Positions 23,551 through 35,762 of a stretch of 64,000 bases of DNA are shown here, in pieces. The stretch's first letter is position 1, and the number at the start of each line of letters is the position of its first letter. The position numbers and the translations under genes are program-made. The stretch is from Sordaria brevicollis (taxonomy: Eukaryota > Ascomycota > Sordariomycetes > Sordariales > Sordariaceae): NCBI GenBank assembly GCA_033439795.1, contig JAUTDP010000004.1, positions 1,860,001-1,924,000 on the forward strand, written 5' to 3'. A model generated the notes under the pieces. The model did not search any database and was not told the origin of the DNA. It saw only the letters and a program-made list of their open reading frames with translations.

Positions 23551-26428
23551 ATGGCTACCGAGCTGGCGGCAGGTGTTCCTACTGCTGAGAACCGTCATCA
23601 CGAACACAAAAAGAGCACAAGCGAGAAGCTCAAACATCCTATTCGGGAACTCCGAGAGAAGCTGGCCGGCAGCAGTCTACACGAACATCTGCACCACGAG
23701 AAGAACAAGATCGGAAAGTTCAAGAACCTCATCAACCCTCAGCATCGCCATGACGAGGCCCACGAGAAAGCCTGCGACGAAAAGCGAACAAACATCTGCC
23801 TTTCCCACCGTTTTGAGTCCTTCTTCCCCGAGCGCGATGGCAACAATATCAAGTGGTATGTCGACGGCCGAGACTATTTTTGGGTAAGTTGGCTTTCTCG
23901 GATCATTCCCAGTAACTGAGTCCAGCTGACAACCACAATAGGCTGTCTCCGTAGCCCTCGAAAAGGCAAAAGAGACCATCTACATTGAGGATTGGTGGCT
24001 TTCTCCCGAACTCTTCCTGCGTCGTCCTCCTGCCTATAACCAAGAATGGAGGCTCGACCAAATTCTCAAACGTCGTGCTGAAGCCGGCGTCAAAATCTAT
24101 GTCATCGTATACCGCGAAGTCGAAGCCGCACTCACATGCAATTCTGCCCATACCAAGCACGCCCTACAGGCCCTCTGCCCAGAAGGCTCTCCAGGACACG
24201 GAAATATTCACGTCATGCGCCATCCAGACCACAACGTCCTGGAGAACGTTGCCGACATGACCTTTTACTGGGCCCACCACGAAAAGTTCATTGTCATCGA
24301 CTACGAGATGGCCTTCATTGGTGGCCTCGATCTCTGCTTCGGTCGTTGGGACTTCCATCAACACAGCTTGGCAGATATGCACCCTGAAGGTGTCGCCAAT
24401 GAGATTTGGCCCGGTCAAGACTTCAACAACAATCGCGTCATGGACTTCAAAAACGTCCAAGACTGGAAGCAGAACGAGCTGTCCAAGGCGGAGAATGGTC
24501 GTATGCCATGGCATGATGTCGCTATGGGAGTGCTTGGTCCCTGTGTCTACGACATTGCTGAACACTTTGTCCTTCGCTGGAATTTTATCAAGAGAGACAA
24601 GTACAAGCGTGACAAGCGCTACGACTGGATTGAGCTGCAAGGTCGGCAAGGCGAAGACGAGGATCTTGTTGGAGTGCAGAGGCCTAAATTCCCCGTAGGT
24701 GAATACGTCGTCCATCCACTCACTCCCCTCACCAGCAAACCTATCGTAGACCGGGGCACCGTACACGCCCAGATCGTGCGCTCCAGTGCCGACTGGTCGA
24801 GCGGAATTCTTACCGAACACTCGATCCAGAACGCTTATAGCGAGATCATCCGCAACGCACAGCATTACGTCTATATCGAGAATCAGTTCTTCATCACGGC
24901 TACTGGAAACCAACAGTCACCTATCCACAACACCATCGGCCGGGCCATCGTAGACGCCGTAGTCCGTGCTGCCAAGGAACGCAGAAAGTTCCGCATCATC
25001 ATTATTATCCCTGCTATTCCAGGATTCGCCGGTGACCTTCGCGATAATGCCGCTTTGGGTACCCGTGCCATCATGGACTACCAGTACAAGTCCATCTGCC
25101 GTGGAGAGCACAGCATTTTCGAGCAGATCCGCAAGGAAGGAGTTGATCCCAATCAGTATATATTCTTCTTCAACTTGCGGAGTTACGATCGACTAAACAG
25201 GACCGCTGCTGAGAAGAGAATGGAGAAGGAAGCTGGTCTGTCATACCAGGAGCTTCAGCGAGCCCAGGCTGAAGAGGTTATGGGAGAGGGAATCCACGGC
25301 ACCAACAACCCCGACGATGGTCGTGACACCCACATGGGTAGCCGAAGAGATCAGAACGGCACACCCTTCGAGCCTGAAGACCAGAAGCACAGCCGTGACA
25401 CGAAGAAGCGGTTCGAGGAAGCTAGGAGCAAGATCGACAAGGAAGGGCCCGGTCAAGATGAAAACGTGAGCGCCTATGCTAATGCCAACGGCGAGCTGGA
25501 CGGCAACATCAATGGCGGCCACTTCAACGGCAGCAACCCGCATTCGTCGCAAGAAAGCAAGAGTGGCAACAGTACTCCTCCAAGGGGTAAGGACTACACG
25601 CGGGCCAATTCTTCGTTCACCGTTGCCCACCACGCCATGGCCCGCACCGGATCAGTCGCCGAAGTTAAGTGGGACGGCGATCCGGAAGACGAGATCAACA
25701 ACTGGATCCAAGAAGAGCTCTACGTACATGCCAAGCTGCTCATTGCGGATGACCGCATCGTCGTCTGCGGCTCCAGCAACCTCAACGATCGCAGTCAGCT
25801 GGGATATCATGACAGCGAGCTGAGCATCGTCATGGAAGATAGGAAGAGGGTTCAGACCACCATGGACGGGCAACCGTACGAGGCCGGATGGCACGCCGTG
25901 TCATTGCGTAGGTATCTTTGGCGCGAACATCTTGGTCTCTTGCCGCCGCAGAATCTGGACGCTAGTGATGACCCCAACGCCCAGCCTCCCGGTGACGACT
26001 CGCCGAATGATGCATGGGACTGGGATGAGAGCTGGAAGCAGGTGGAGGATCCGCTGAGCGATGAGCTCTGGGACATGTGGACAAGGCAAGCGACCAAGAA
26101 CACGGAGGTGTTTAGGCATTTGTTCCACGCTGATCCTGATGATCATGGTTAGTCTTTTTCTCTTCCCTCTATTCACCCCCTCTTGATGTTAGTAGTTACT
26201 AACATTCTTCAAGTCAAAACATTCGACGACTACAACGCCTTCCTTCCCGCCAAGGGCGTCAAACCAGGCCACATCTTTGATCGGTTCATGCCACCCCTCG
26301 ATTGCCGCAAGAAGCTGGAGCAAATAAAGGGCCATCTGGTCTGGATGCCGCTCGACTTCCTCAAGGATGCGGACATGGCGGAACGCGGACTCCAGGTCAA
26401 TTCGTGGACGGAGAGTGTTTATACTTAG
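23551..26428 (+). CDS. Phospholipase D (two HKD motifs)
   Basis: Exons 23551-23883, 23942-26147 and 26214-26428 encode 917 residues. Introns of 58 nt (GTAAGT...GCTGAC...TAG) and 66 nt (GTTAGT...ACTAAC...AAG) keep the frame. The PLD signature is complete. HKD1 is HEKFIVID at about 224-231, followed by IGGLDLCFGRWD. A central PLD region (YIENQFFI, IPGFAGD...) comes next. HKD2 is HAKLLIAD at about 707-714, followed by SSNLNDRSQLG. PLDs hydrolyse phosphatidylcholine to phosphatidic acid and choline. About 110 residues of His/Lys-rich N-terminus replace the PX/PH domains seen in Spo14-type enzymes. A disordered insert of about 130 residues (Asn/Gly/Ser-rich) lies before HKD2. The ATG sits in a good context (CAACAATGGC). 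Confidence 0.93.
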
Positions 26429-28104
26429 GTGGTGCCAAGGTGGTTAAAGTTGAGGTTCATTGATTGGACTGAGAGGTTGTATGTTTGAGTAGGATAGTAC
26501 TGGGTAAAAGGTGTATACTTACCTACTGGTGACTCTTTGTCTTACGAGAGGCAAATCGGCTCTGATGATCATGATCATGATGGGATGGTCTGCTAGTGGG
26601 ACAGGGACATAACGGTCAACTGGCGCATGGGTGGTGGGATTCTTAATTATTCTTGAGTGTTACTATTGTTAGGGAATATGATTATAATGACTGATGCACG
26701 CTTTTTTGATATTGGAACATTCTCGGAAACTCCATGCTTGGCCACTTTCTGAGTGAATGGGCACGATGCTGAAGAGACACTCGTGGTTTGTTGATCTAAT
26801 GAACATGGATTCCCGATGATAGTTGAATAAATCGAGAGCTTGAAGCAACTACGACCTAACAATCGAGGGTGATAAATGCAAGACTGAAGACAGAAAAATG
26901 AACAAAGCATGGAGTATACATTCGCCCATAGAGGTAATTGTCGCTCCTCCCGCCAAATGACCCGCCTTCGGTCCCGGTCGTTGATAAGATAAGCAGCCCG
27001 GCCGAACGGGCGACAACATCAACGGGGACACTTGCGATTTTCCCCCATTAATCACAAATTTATTGTCTCATAGTGCAAATTAAATCATAGAGATCTTTCG
27101 GCCGTATTCATTGCGCAGAGTGGATAACACGCCTCTCGAAGCTACACTGTAATTTTGGTGATTTGCGCTCCTACTTTGTATGCTGACTTCCAACAAGATG
27201 AGGTGCTGGTTGTTTTCCAAAGCATACGCTACTACCACGGATCATAAACCGCGTCTTTCCGAGGTGCTCTAGCTGGTCAGTCATTATTCACTTCTTTTGT
27301 TTGTGCTGAGAATTGTCCGTTTCGAGCAGAGATTAGATGGGGAAGATTTGGAGCGCTTATTGGCCCTCTTTAGGTTTTCGCCTGAAGCAATTCACAATGA
27401 CAAGGCCTTAGAAAGCCACAAGAGCCTCTTGTCTGTCTCTCTCTGTCTTCTCCCCATATTTATTGAAGCTTTGAAAGCTGGAAGATATGACAAGGCAGTC
27501 CCATCCGGCACCCCTCCGCTTGTACTCTTCAACTCAAGTCGTCTCGAGGGAGGAATTGGGCGTTAGCTTGCACCAATCTAACAAACATAACAGGGTTGGA
27601 TTGTGTACACTATTCACCAACATGCGGCACCAATTCTGCGGTCATTGTCTCGGTGTATCATTCTGTTGGTTTTCATTGTTCGGTCAGCGTCCCTACCAAC
27701 CAACAACCATAACATCATTGCCATAGACGTCCCAACGAAGGGATACGCGACTGGCGATCAGTCAAAACGCGCGGTAACCTCCCTGTTGGCTGGATATGGG
27801 ATACCTTTCAGATGACGAAAAGATATCCCAAGGAGAACCAGAAGCAACGACATTAAAGAAGATGTGTTGGGGAAGTGTTGGTGAAGGCTGTTCGTACACA
27901 TGATATCCAGTACCTTCATTCAAAGGATTTTTGAACAAAGTACCTAAAACATCATGCCACCCGAGTTGGCAGACCCAACATCATTTCACAACATCATCAA
28001 AGAATCGATGCTCGCCACTTGATCACACGGCCTATCCTTACTCACAAGCGTGATAGCGGTAACAGTTCGTGTCAGCAGTGATGGAAGCACGGAAAATCTT
28101 CCCC
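26429..28104. other. Intergenic interval
   Basis: About 1.7 kb. ORFs (up to about 90 codons) lack homology-like features. Somewhat AT-richer patches are seen, but no RIP signature and no RNA gene. Confidence 0.5.
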
Positions 28105-28111
28105 TATATAA
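28105..28111 (+). promoter_or_regulatory. TATA box
   Basis: TATATAA about 160 bp upstream of the small Cys-rich gene's start codon. Confidence 0.45.
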
Positions 28112-28270
28112 CTAGGTATGGGAATCCCGAACGGCAGCCTCGAAATCACTGCAACACACTCCTCTTCTTCACACATCAGTCTCACAGCATACTACAGCAT
28201 ATCAAACTCCACTCGCCACCCATCAAGCAGCTTTCACCACACTGCTTCCATAAGTACAGCCTCGAGCAAA

Positions 28271-28762
28271 ATGTGCAGGATTCCAGTCAAACACGTCGTC
28301 AGAGGTGTTTGCGGCGACGATGTTACTATCATCAGTTTGAAACAATCCGGTACCTGTCCAACAAACTGCTCGCAAAAACAGAGGATCAAAGTCGAGGACC
28401 GCACCGCGCAGGGTCTCGAGATTGAACCGTCTGGTTACCCCAAGGTCTATGAATTTCAGTGTAATCGCTGCCAAAACGCGCACGGGCGGTTTTGGCCTGA
28501 GACACACCCTTCTATATTAGAATTGCCCGGGTGTAAGATGTACCACTTTCCAGCGGAACTATATCCTCCAAATGGTAGACCCCCAGCGGAAGAGTTACCG
28601 CTGGGGGATGATCCGGTTCCTAACCCGCATGGGGGGTGGGTCTGGATGAGGAAACGCTTTCGGATCAAGCACCTCCCCGAAGGCTTTCCAAATACTAAGG
28701 CGGATGACTCACTCAACAAGCCGGAGACCATGGGGCGACACATTCGTCCCAAGCCGTCCTAA
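28271..28762 (+). CDS. Small Cys-rich hypothetical protein
   Basis: A single exon of 163 residues. The frame is open further upstream, but the extension is Ser/His-rich and non-protein-like, while this ATG (AAAATGTGC) follows a TATA box by about 160 bp. MCRIPV... begins a protein with several Cys, including CPTNC (about 29-33) and CNRC (about 64-67), which could form a zinc-binding site. Many fungal genomes encode short proteins starting MC(K/R) with spaced Cys/His pairs, and this may be such a protein. The C-terminal half is Pro/Gly-rich and basic. No enzyme domain recognised. It could also have an unrecognised 5' exon. Confidence 0.6.
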   Translation: MCRIPVKHVVRGVCGDDVTIISLKQSGTCPTNCSQKQRIKVEDRTAQGLEIEPSGYPKVYEFQCNRCQNAHGRFWPETHPSILELPGCKMYHFPAELYPPNGRPPAEELPLGDDPVPNPHGGWVWMRKRFRIKHLPEGFPNTKADDSLNKPETMGRHIRPKPS

Positions 28763-30305
28763 GACTAGGACTCTGCTGGGAGTAGCGAACGCATCTCGGC
28801 AGACCTGAGACCTAGCATCGACAGGCCGTTGAACTCGGTGCACGAGTCCTCAAATGGATTCGCTGGTCATTCAGGACCATATTGCTGAAACAAGACGAAC
28901 GATGCTGGAACATCTTGTCTGCTGCCGGGATGAGGAGGAGGGATTGGCATGGGGCGACGAACCTACACCACCTTGAAGCTAAGAAGGTGGCGGAGGTGTT
29001 GTTATACAGGGTGATGGACTTTGGAAACCGTAAAGTTGGGCCTTTTGTCTTAGGGAGATGCTGGGATTGGCACGACTTTTCTTTGGTGGCAAGTTCTATA
29101 TCCCGGAGGTCGACTCGATGGATGTCTACATTTGGATTTCCTTTTTGCTTTTGTTTCTCTTCTGTTGGCTTGCTTCCAGATACGAAGGAGGCGGAAACCC
29201 TCAGGATACACACTCGTTTATATCTTGGTAAAAACCTAAGAAAACTTTCTTTATTTATTCTCCTATTCATTTTCATCTTAGCAAAAGAGCTGGCCTCTTC
29301 AATCAATATGCACTCGTTACCAAACTTCATCGCACTTTGCAAACCTTGGGCACCTAGCTTAGCAACTCACTTATCGTGATGGGAAGGTTTGCTCTAACCA
29401 ACTTGGACAACCTATAGTCGAGCTCGACGATCCGAATTACCTCTAATACCACTACGCCATAGTCAATTCAAGCCCGTTTTTATCTCTCTTACTGCAACTA
29501 ATCTTTAAGTCGTTTGGGCAGCCGTCCCACGATCCATAGAACCCATTATCAGCCCTACAAGTGATGAACGAGCTTTCAAGCTGTCATAGAGGTTGGGCGT
29601 TGTACCGTCGATAACGCATGAGATACGTCCCCTGAATGAAAGGTGATCGTGCTATGTTATAAGGAAGTACACAGTTCTTAGTGTCGAAGTGGAAGAAATA
29701 AATAAAAATACCGGTAGAGATAAAACAGGAAAAGAACTAGGGATGCACTCATTAATTGAAGTGTGAAGGAGGCATCATATTAAATGTAGGAGGTGTTCTC
29801 TACGGAAAGGTGTTATTTTTCGAATGTTTGTTCAGGCTGGTTGCAATAAATCCTTGGTCAAGTAGCACGCAGGCGTCTTGTAAATTCCGTCTCAAAAAGT
29901 CAAATTATGAAGGTATATACTACTAAGAAGTATTAAAGGAAGTCCCGTCCCAAGTTTGTAGAATAGATTGTGTGGTAGTTCCAGTCTACAACGTAATGAT
30001 AGTAGTTCATATAGTCAGTAGTGGTAGTTTAAGTAGGCAGGGGCGTTTTCTCGTAATCCCTTTCCTCAATTCCTCCAGCTTCTATAGTGCTATTGTACAA
30101 AGATGGGGGTACCTAGAGGTATTCTCCGTACTTCAATATACTTCATTGGCTCAATCTATCATTTTTGGAATTGGTTCTTTCCTTCTTAGTAGCTCTTAAT
30201 AGATTCTCCTCCCAAAAGTCTAAAGAAACTAAAATCCCTCTTTAATACAGTAGTCCTTTTTTTTCATTCTTCCCTAATACGCAACTGCTGAGTAGAGCCA
30301 TCTTT
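28763..30305. other. Intergenic interval with a tRNA-like fragment
   Basis: Two opposing ORFs of about 165-176 codons (28812-29379) shadow each other and neither has recognisable motifs. An inverted repeat GCAAACCTT/AAGGTTTGC (29338-29346, 29384-29392) abuts a tRNA D-arm-like stretch on the - strand. About 29650-30260 is moderately AT-rich without clear RIP. No gene is supported. Confidence 0.45.
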
Positions 30306-31379
30306 TCATGGTCTGTTCTCAGACCTGGATTTTTCTGCAAGGCTTGTCTCCTTCTTCACAAACCTCACGGTGACCCTCTTCCTCTTGACCACCAATACCA
30401 CCTTCTTCTTGTGCTTCTCTCTACACTGGGGGATCATTGTCCGCCCCACGCGCATCCTCGTTACCCTCCTTATCAGCCACTCATCAATGACGTCGTCTGA
30501 CGGCACTTTCCAGCCCTCCTTCCTCTCGGGCATCTTCCAGTCCCCGTACTCTCCACCAGCTTTCGCGTAAACCGTCTGGCCCCAGGTAGTGGGCTGCATC
30601 TGATCGGAGGGGAAGGCATTTAATTTCTGAAGCCCGGCGATTGGGAACCCGGAGCCCCTGTGAACTTCCCGCTCCACGACCGTCCACCAAATGCATTCTG
30701 TCAGGGTTCCATAGTTGGGAGCCGTGGTGACTCGAATCTCCTTTTTCCATGCAACCGTGTCCCAGTACACGTGTGCACCGCGGGGCGGTGGAGTGGAGAT
30801 GGCAGTCATGATGCGGTGTGTCGATGTCAAGAGTGACGCGGGTTCATAGTCACCGCCTGGTAGAAACTTGACATAGATCGTTTCTGTGCTCGTTGATGCT
30901 CCCGGCAGCATTGCCATCTCCCTCGCCGACAGTTGTTGTGCACCCTCGGTCGTTGTTCCGTGTCCGTTGGGGGTGGGGCTAGGGCGGAAGACCGATTTTA
31001 TGGAGGTACCGAACCTGAGTTGAAGTAGGAACACATCTTCGCGGGGCGGGATGGGGTCTCTAGTAAGATTTCGAACGGCTCCCGTCAGAAATCCCAAGAT
31101 CCTAATGAGGCTGTCTTGGGTAGCAGACCAAGCATATGTGCCGGGTACCTTCCACGTGTGGACGGTTTTGAGGACTGTAGGGGCAGTGTGTCAGTATATC
31201 TATTCTAGCATCGGCCCAGATGGGAAACTTCTTTAGATGGGATACGCACGATTACCCCGTGTTTCTTGCGCAGGAGCGCTCTCCGGTGCCAAAGACGAGG
31301 TTGGATATAGGAAAGCCCATGAGGCCGTTGCTGAGACATGCGGGTTTGGGTAGAGTGTTTCTGCCTCGTTCATCTCCAT
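30306..31379 (-). CDS. Hypothetical protein, 330 residues
   Basis: Two exons on the - strand, 31379-31256 and 31174-30306, joined across an 81-nt intron (GGTAATC donor, CCCTACAG acceptor). The join keeps one continuous frame (...AQETR|VLKTVHTWKV...). The start MEMNEAETL has a favourable CAACAATGG context. No known domain is recognised. Visible features are a Trp-rich central part (YAWSATQ, HVYWDTVAWKK, ECIWWTVVERE) and a strongly basic C-terminus (RKRVTVRFVKKE) after EWLIRRVTRMRVGR. Nothing suggests a signal peptide or membrane span. The spliced frame and even codon use support a real gene, but its function is unknown. Confidence 0.6.
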
Positions 31380-32979
31380 TGTTGTTGAGCTTGCTCGAAT
31401 GTGTGCAATTTGAGAGTTGGATTGATAGCGAGTACAAGTCTTTGAAGTGTATGATCTTCCCGTTTGTTATGGTGTTGTTGGGGTCAGGAGGCTTTGTGGT
31501 GGTTTGGGGAAAGTTCAGAGTCAACAACAAGAGGAATTTTGGAGGGTTATATATTGTCCCAGAAGCAATGGGAATGCAATTATTCCCATTTTTTCAAACC
31601 TGCAGAATCCCTCGGGCCATAAAAAGAAATGTGCCACAACTGGTGGTATTTTCTTTCGGTGCATATGACATGTCGCTGCGTCTCCAATGTACGATGGCCT
31701 CAATTAAAAAAAAACAAGACACTCATCCTGCATGATGTGATGCCGAGTATATTTATTTCCTAAATTTGCAACCTACATGTCTAATATCAGCGGCCCTTTG
31801 CGGCGTCCAGTGGGTGTGCATACTGATGAGGCCGATCCATCTGCCAATATAGAAAGGAAATTCCGAGGTTCTTATCAACATACAGACCAGTGTGCATTCT
31901 GATGGTACCGCCTCCTTGATGGTCTTCAGCAAACCAACGGAAGTGAGAAGACTACAGAACGGAATCCAAACTTCAAGCTTATCCATCAAACTCCGTCTAG
32001 GAGTTAGCCTCCCGAGAAAAACAAGACTACCGCAAAAGAAAGTCGTGCCCATCTCAGAATCTCCCCTTTAGACCAGAAAATGTCCAGCTTTACCTTTTTA
32101 TATTTTTTTTTAATTTTTTTTTTCATTTTCCATTTTTTCATTTAGTATTTTTGGTAGTCGTCCTTAATATGCATCGGGGCCACAAAAAAGGCTGTTTGCA
32201 CTTCTTTTCTCACCAGGTGCTTACCAGGGCCTGTTCTCAGACTCCCATTTCCCTGCAAGGAGACGTGGGAAAGGAGGACTCGGCATCAACGTGCACAAAC
32301 CTGCCGCCCCTACCTCAAGAGCTACCTGCCTCTACTACCTCAACCAGAGGCATAGACAACACTGCGTGAATAGAACTACTTCTTGCCCTGGTTGTGGGCA
32401 CATTGTTGGGTTTCTTGGCCCTTTGGATCATGGAGTTGTACACTGGAAGCAGCATCTGCGGTTACTAGTAGAGCAGGTAGGTACCAATCTTTGTATCTAG
32501 AGGTAACCCTACAAAGGCTGGAGCAATGGAGAAAAGGAAATCGTGAGAACATGCCTACCTGAACTCCTGCCATGACGTCGTGGACTGGAACTACCACACA
32601 ATCCACTTGCCATGTTTGAAACGGGACGTGTTTATGTACTTGTCGGTAGTAGATACCTGTGTGACTTGACTATCTGAGAAGGAACTCAAGGCCCTGCGTC
32701 GGTGTTAGTTAACCGGCTAGGATTAATTTCAGTTGCCCTGAGTAGAGTAGACATTCGGAGAACGACGTGATCAATGATACCCCAATTTCTATTGAGAACA
32801 CCTTCCAAACTGTATAGCATGCTTCCCTCACACCTGCCATAACGCAGACCTCTCTGGAGAAGTTAACAAAGCCGCTTTCCCCCCACTGAGTTGCAACACC
32901 TTGGTTTAGAGACATAACGTTCAAGTGTTGAAGGTACTCTTTCTCGGCAGTATCGATCTGCACATGGATCTCATTCTCG
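31380..32979. other. Intergenic interval
   Basis: No supportable gene. A T-rich stretch lies at about 32097-32150. Near 32230, CTGTTCTCAGAC matches the end of the 330-residue gene (30312-30323) with weak similarity beyond, perhaps an old duplicated fragment. Confidence 0.4.
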
Positions 32980-32990
32980 TATATATATAT
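32980..32990 (+). promoter_or_regulatory. TATA box followed by CT-rich tract
   Basis: TATATATATAT about 215 bp upstream of the 33205 ATG, followed by CTCTCTTCACTCCTC. It suggests a promoter reading rightward into the hypothetical gene. Confidence 0.4.
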
Positions 32991-33204
32991 CGAGGAATTC
33001 CTCTCTCTTCACTCCTCTTTTTTCTGCTTTCGGTCAACAACTTCACCGCCAATCCTTATCCTACCTCTTTTCCCGTGTTGTCTTCATTCACTTCCATCGT
33101 CCACTTCAACACCAAGAACTCAGCCATTCCCGATGACATAGCATAACCAGCTTTCATCCAGGGACGCATTTCATCCATCAACAACGGCGCAATGTCCAAT
33201 CGAT

Positions 33205-33933
33205 ATGACCACATGGGAGTTCGTTCATAACTTTTGTCCTCGGAGGCGAATTCCCATCAATAATTCATCCCAAGCCGGCAACATGGTCAACTTCGGCAAC
33301 TATGCGACGACACGCAACCGGCGGCGCGGAAGAACAAGCGAGTCCTTCAACCGTGGCTCCTCGGAGCCGACACCAAGCGGACGGCAACCATCTCGGACGT
33401 GGAGCGTCCTGAGCTCGCTCCTCCTTCCCCGCCAACCCCTCCGTCGCCTGGCTACCATGAGGATCCTCGCCCCGACCTCACAACCCCGCTTGGCAGCAGC
33501 AAAACCAACAGCGAGGAGTCGGGCCTCGCGAGTTGCCCACCCGGTCACACCGATACCACCCTTCTCCTTCTCCTCCCTACTACCCTTCTCTCCCGCACCA
33601 CAAAACCCCTTTTCCGGTATTGCTGTCGATACTGCCCAAGCAAGCCGCCGCCAACGTCAACGAGTTTGGGTGCCGCGTCCCGAGATCGCGGACGAGATGG
33701 AAGGAGGTGAACAAACAACTACAACAACAGTAACAGCAACAGCGAGGAGCCGGTTGTCGCGAGTCATCCGTCGCACTTACACCCCTTCTCTCCGACACCA
33801 CGAACCCCCTTTTCCGGTATTGCTGTCGATGCCGCCCAAGCAAGTCAGTGCGAACCATGATGGCTTTTGTGGCGTTTTGTTGTGGGTTGCGTTCTGCTTG
33901 ATCGCCGAGCTAGCTTTTGTTTGGGATGATTAA
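33205..33933 (+). CDS. Hypothetical Ser/Arg/Pro-rich protein with C-terminal membrane span
   Basis: An open frame of 242 codons downstream of a TATA box. Residues 30-200 are Arg/Ser/Pro/Thr-rich and disordered. The C-terminus has one hydrophobic stretch (GVLLWVAFCLIAELAFV) that could be a tail anchor. A short upstream ORF starts at 33191. The DNA carries a tandem duplication whose two copies are read in different frames, so either the frame changed after duplication or an intron was missed. Coding status is uncertain. Confidence 0.35.
   Translation: MTTWEFVHNFCPRRRIPINNSSQAGNMVNFGNYATTRNRRRGRTSESFNRGSSEPTPSGRQPSRTWSVLSSLLLPRQPLRRLATMRILAPTSQPRLAAAKPTARSRASRVAHPVTPIPPFSFSSLLPFSPAPQNPFSGIAVDTAQASRRQRQRVWVPRPEIADEMEGGEQTTTTTVTATARSRLSRVIRRTYTPSLRHHEPPFPVLLSMPPKQVSANHDGFCGVLLWVAFCLIAELAFVWDD
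33583..33844. repeat. 200-bp-spaced direct repeat inside the hypothetical ORF
   Basis: The segment 33583-33644 recurs at 33783-33844 with few mismatches (shared core CTTTTCCGGTATTGCTGTCG). Related GCGAGGAG-starting segments precede each copy (33511 and 33742). This indicates an old tandem duplication of roughly 200-230 bp. Confidence 0.8.
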
Positions 33934-34637
33934 CGAGTTCGGATGAAATTGTTTGTTTTTGTGGAATTTCTTTTCAAACAGCGACTACAAACACAACTTA
34001 GCGGGGGATCTGAGGGAACGTTGAGTTTTAGGCCGGAGCTCTAAAAGGTTCAGAGGAATTTATCAAGATCTTGCAGATGAGGAATAAGGAGGAGAAGCTA
34101 GATACTTGGGATAGGCAAGAGGAGATGTTCCTCTTGTATGTGATGACAGATGGGGTCAAAGCCTAGAACAACAGAATGTGAATTTGAAACGAGTAGCGAA
34201 CACGTTCTAATAGTCCGTCACGGTTCCATGTGTCTCGCGTATGTCTTTGATAGCGACGTGTATGTATATTCTGGTTAGAAAGACATCTTTGAAACTCAAA
34301 GCCCAGGCATATCGCAAATAATACGATGTCTTTGAGATCCAGTGGTTGTGCATGTCCTAGACAGCGAATTACCTTTTTGACAATACTCGAGGCGTGTCCA
34401 TGATAGCGGAATGCCATAGACTATAGACTCTACGGCTTTGTTGGTGGAAGCAATGCCGTATTAGCTCTTTTCAAGATATGTGCGATGTTTCGTAATGCCT
34501 CTATCCAGGATATTGGTCCATATCACCAACTCATAGACCACACAAGCCAGACGACAATTGAACAGAATCAAATCAACACTCTATTACGCCAGCCATGATA
34601 TCTAAACAGAACCCTTAACGACGCCGACAGAAGAACT
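33934..34637. other. Intergenic interval
   Basis: About 0.7 kb between the hypothetical ORF and the 3' end of the rrp1 gene. Only short ORFs, nothing recognised. Confidence 0.5.
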
Positions 34638-35762
34638 CTAGTTGTCAAACCCACCCCATCCCTCATCCTCCTTCTCGGGCTCCTCCTTCTTCTCATTCCC
34701 CGGTAGCCTCTCGTCGCTCAACGAGTCCTTTGAGCGGACCCTTATCGCAGGGCTCACGGTGCGCTGCTCAAGCTCCTCGATTTTCTCGATGATCCGCTGG
34801 ACAATCTTGAGCGCCTCCTCATCCTCCTCAAACGCGAGCATGCCGACCTTCTCGGCTTCGTCCACCCAGATATCCAGCACGTGGATCTTGAGCCCCGACG
34901 GGATCTTCTTTGCTAGCAAATGAAGAGGGTCCTTCTCCTTCTTGGGCTTCTCTTTCCTTAGAGACTCGTGCTGGGGCTTGTCTTCGTCATCGTTCTCGGC
35001 TTCGTTCTCGGATTCGCTATCGGAATCCTCCTTGACGTCTTCATCCAGAGCAAATGGCCACTCGGCGAGCATGTCCAGGATCTGATCCACCCTCTTGGGG
35101 TCCCACGCGCTCTTCTCCTTTGTCGCAGCACCCTTCTTGCCCCCTTTCTTGGTCTTTGTCGCGGCACTAACATCCTCCTTCCCATCTTGAGCACCCTTCA
35201 TCCACCTGAACGAGGCACCGACCACCCGTCTGACCAGCAACAAGAACTTTTCCATGCGCAAGACGTCGATGGACGTCCACTCGCGCGACATGGTCGCCCA
35301 GAAACCGCGAAGCCAGGGGACAACGGATTCCCGGGGGAGGATGTAGATGAGGTCGGCTAGTTCTTGGCAGAGGGTCTGCTGGGGGATGGCGCGGTCGCAC
35401 ATCCACATGGCGTAGAACAAGCCCTTCCAGAGCTTGAGGATGTCGATGGGGGAGAGGGTGGTGGCGATGTGCTTGGCGGAGAGGAAGGTTTGGAGGGAGT
35501 TGAGGGCGGATTTGCGGATTTTGCTATCTGTTGAGGAGGAGGGGGAGTTAGTGATGGCTTTGGACATTGGTGTATGGATGGTGGTAGCGTTTGTTTATTC
35601 ATGAGAAAGTATGTTCCATGCCATGTCATGGTGGTTGTAGTCTTGTAAACTTCAATCACACGATAAGTGATAGTAGGGCATGCGATTACAATCAATTGGG
35701 GATGTTAAAGACGTACCGCTCGAGGCGAGGTTCTTGATGAACGGCATGTTTTGCGACGCCAT
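34638..35762 (-). CDS. rrp1: Rrp1/Nop52 rRNA-processing protein
   Basis: Exons on the - strand, 35762-35717 and 35527-34638, encode 311 residues. The 189-nt intron (GTACGT...ACTAAC...CAG) joins MASQNMPFIKNLASS to DSKIRKSALNSL. Residues 1-170 show the Nop52 family fold: IRK.AL..L, then LWKGLFYAMWMCDR, Q..L..ELA.L and FW.TM.REW..ID..RM.KFL.L.R. Rrp1 is a nucleolar factor for late 27S pre-rRNA processing in 60S ribosome assembly. The C-terminal third is Lys/Glu/Asp-rich and disordered, common in nucleolar proteins. The final stretch (EDEGWGGFDN) is acidic. Length agrees with yeast Rrp1 (about 280). Confidence 0.9.

Noticed and set aside
28812..29379. Opposing ORFs of 165 and 176 codons
   Set aside because: They shadow each other and neither has a recognisable domain or supporting splice structure.
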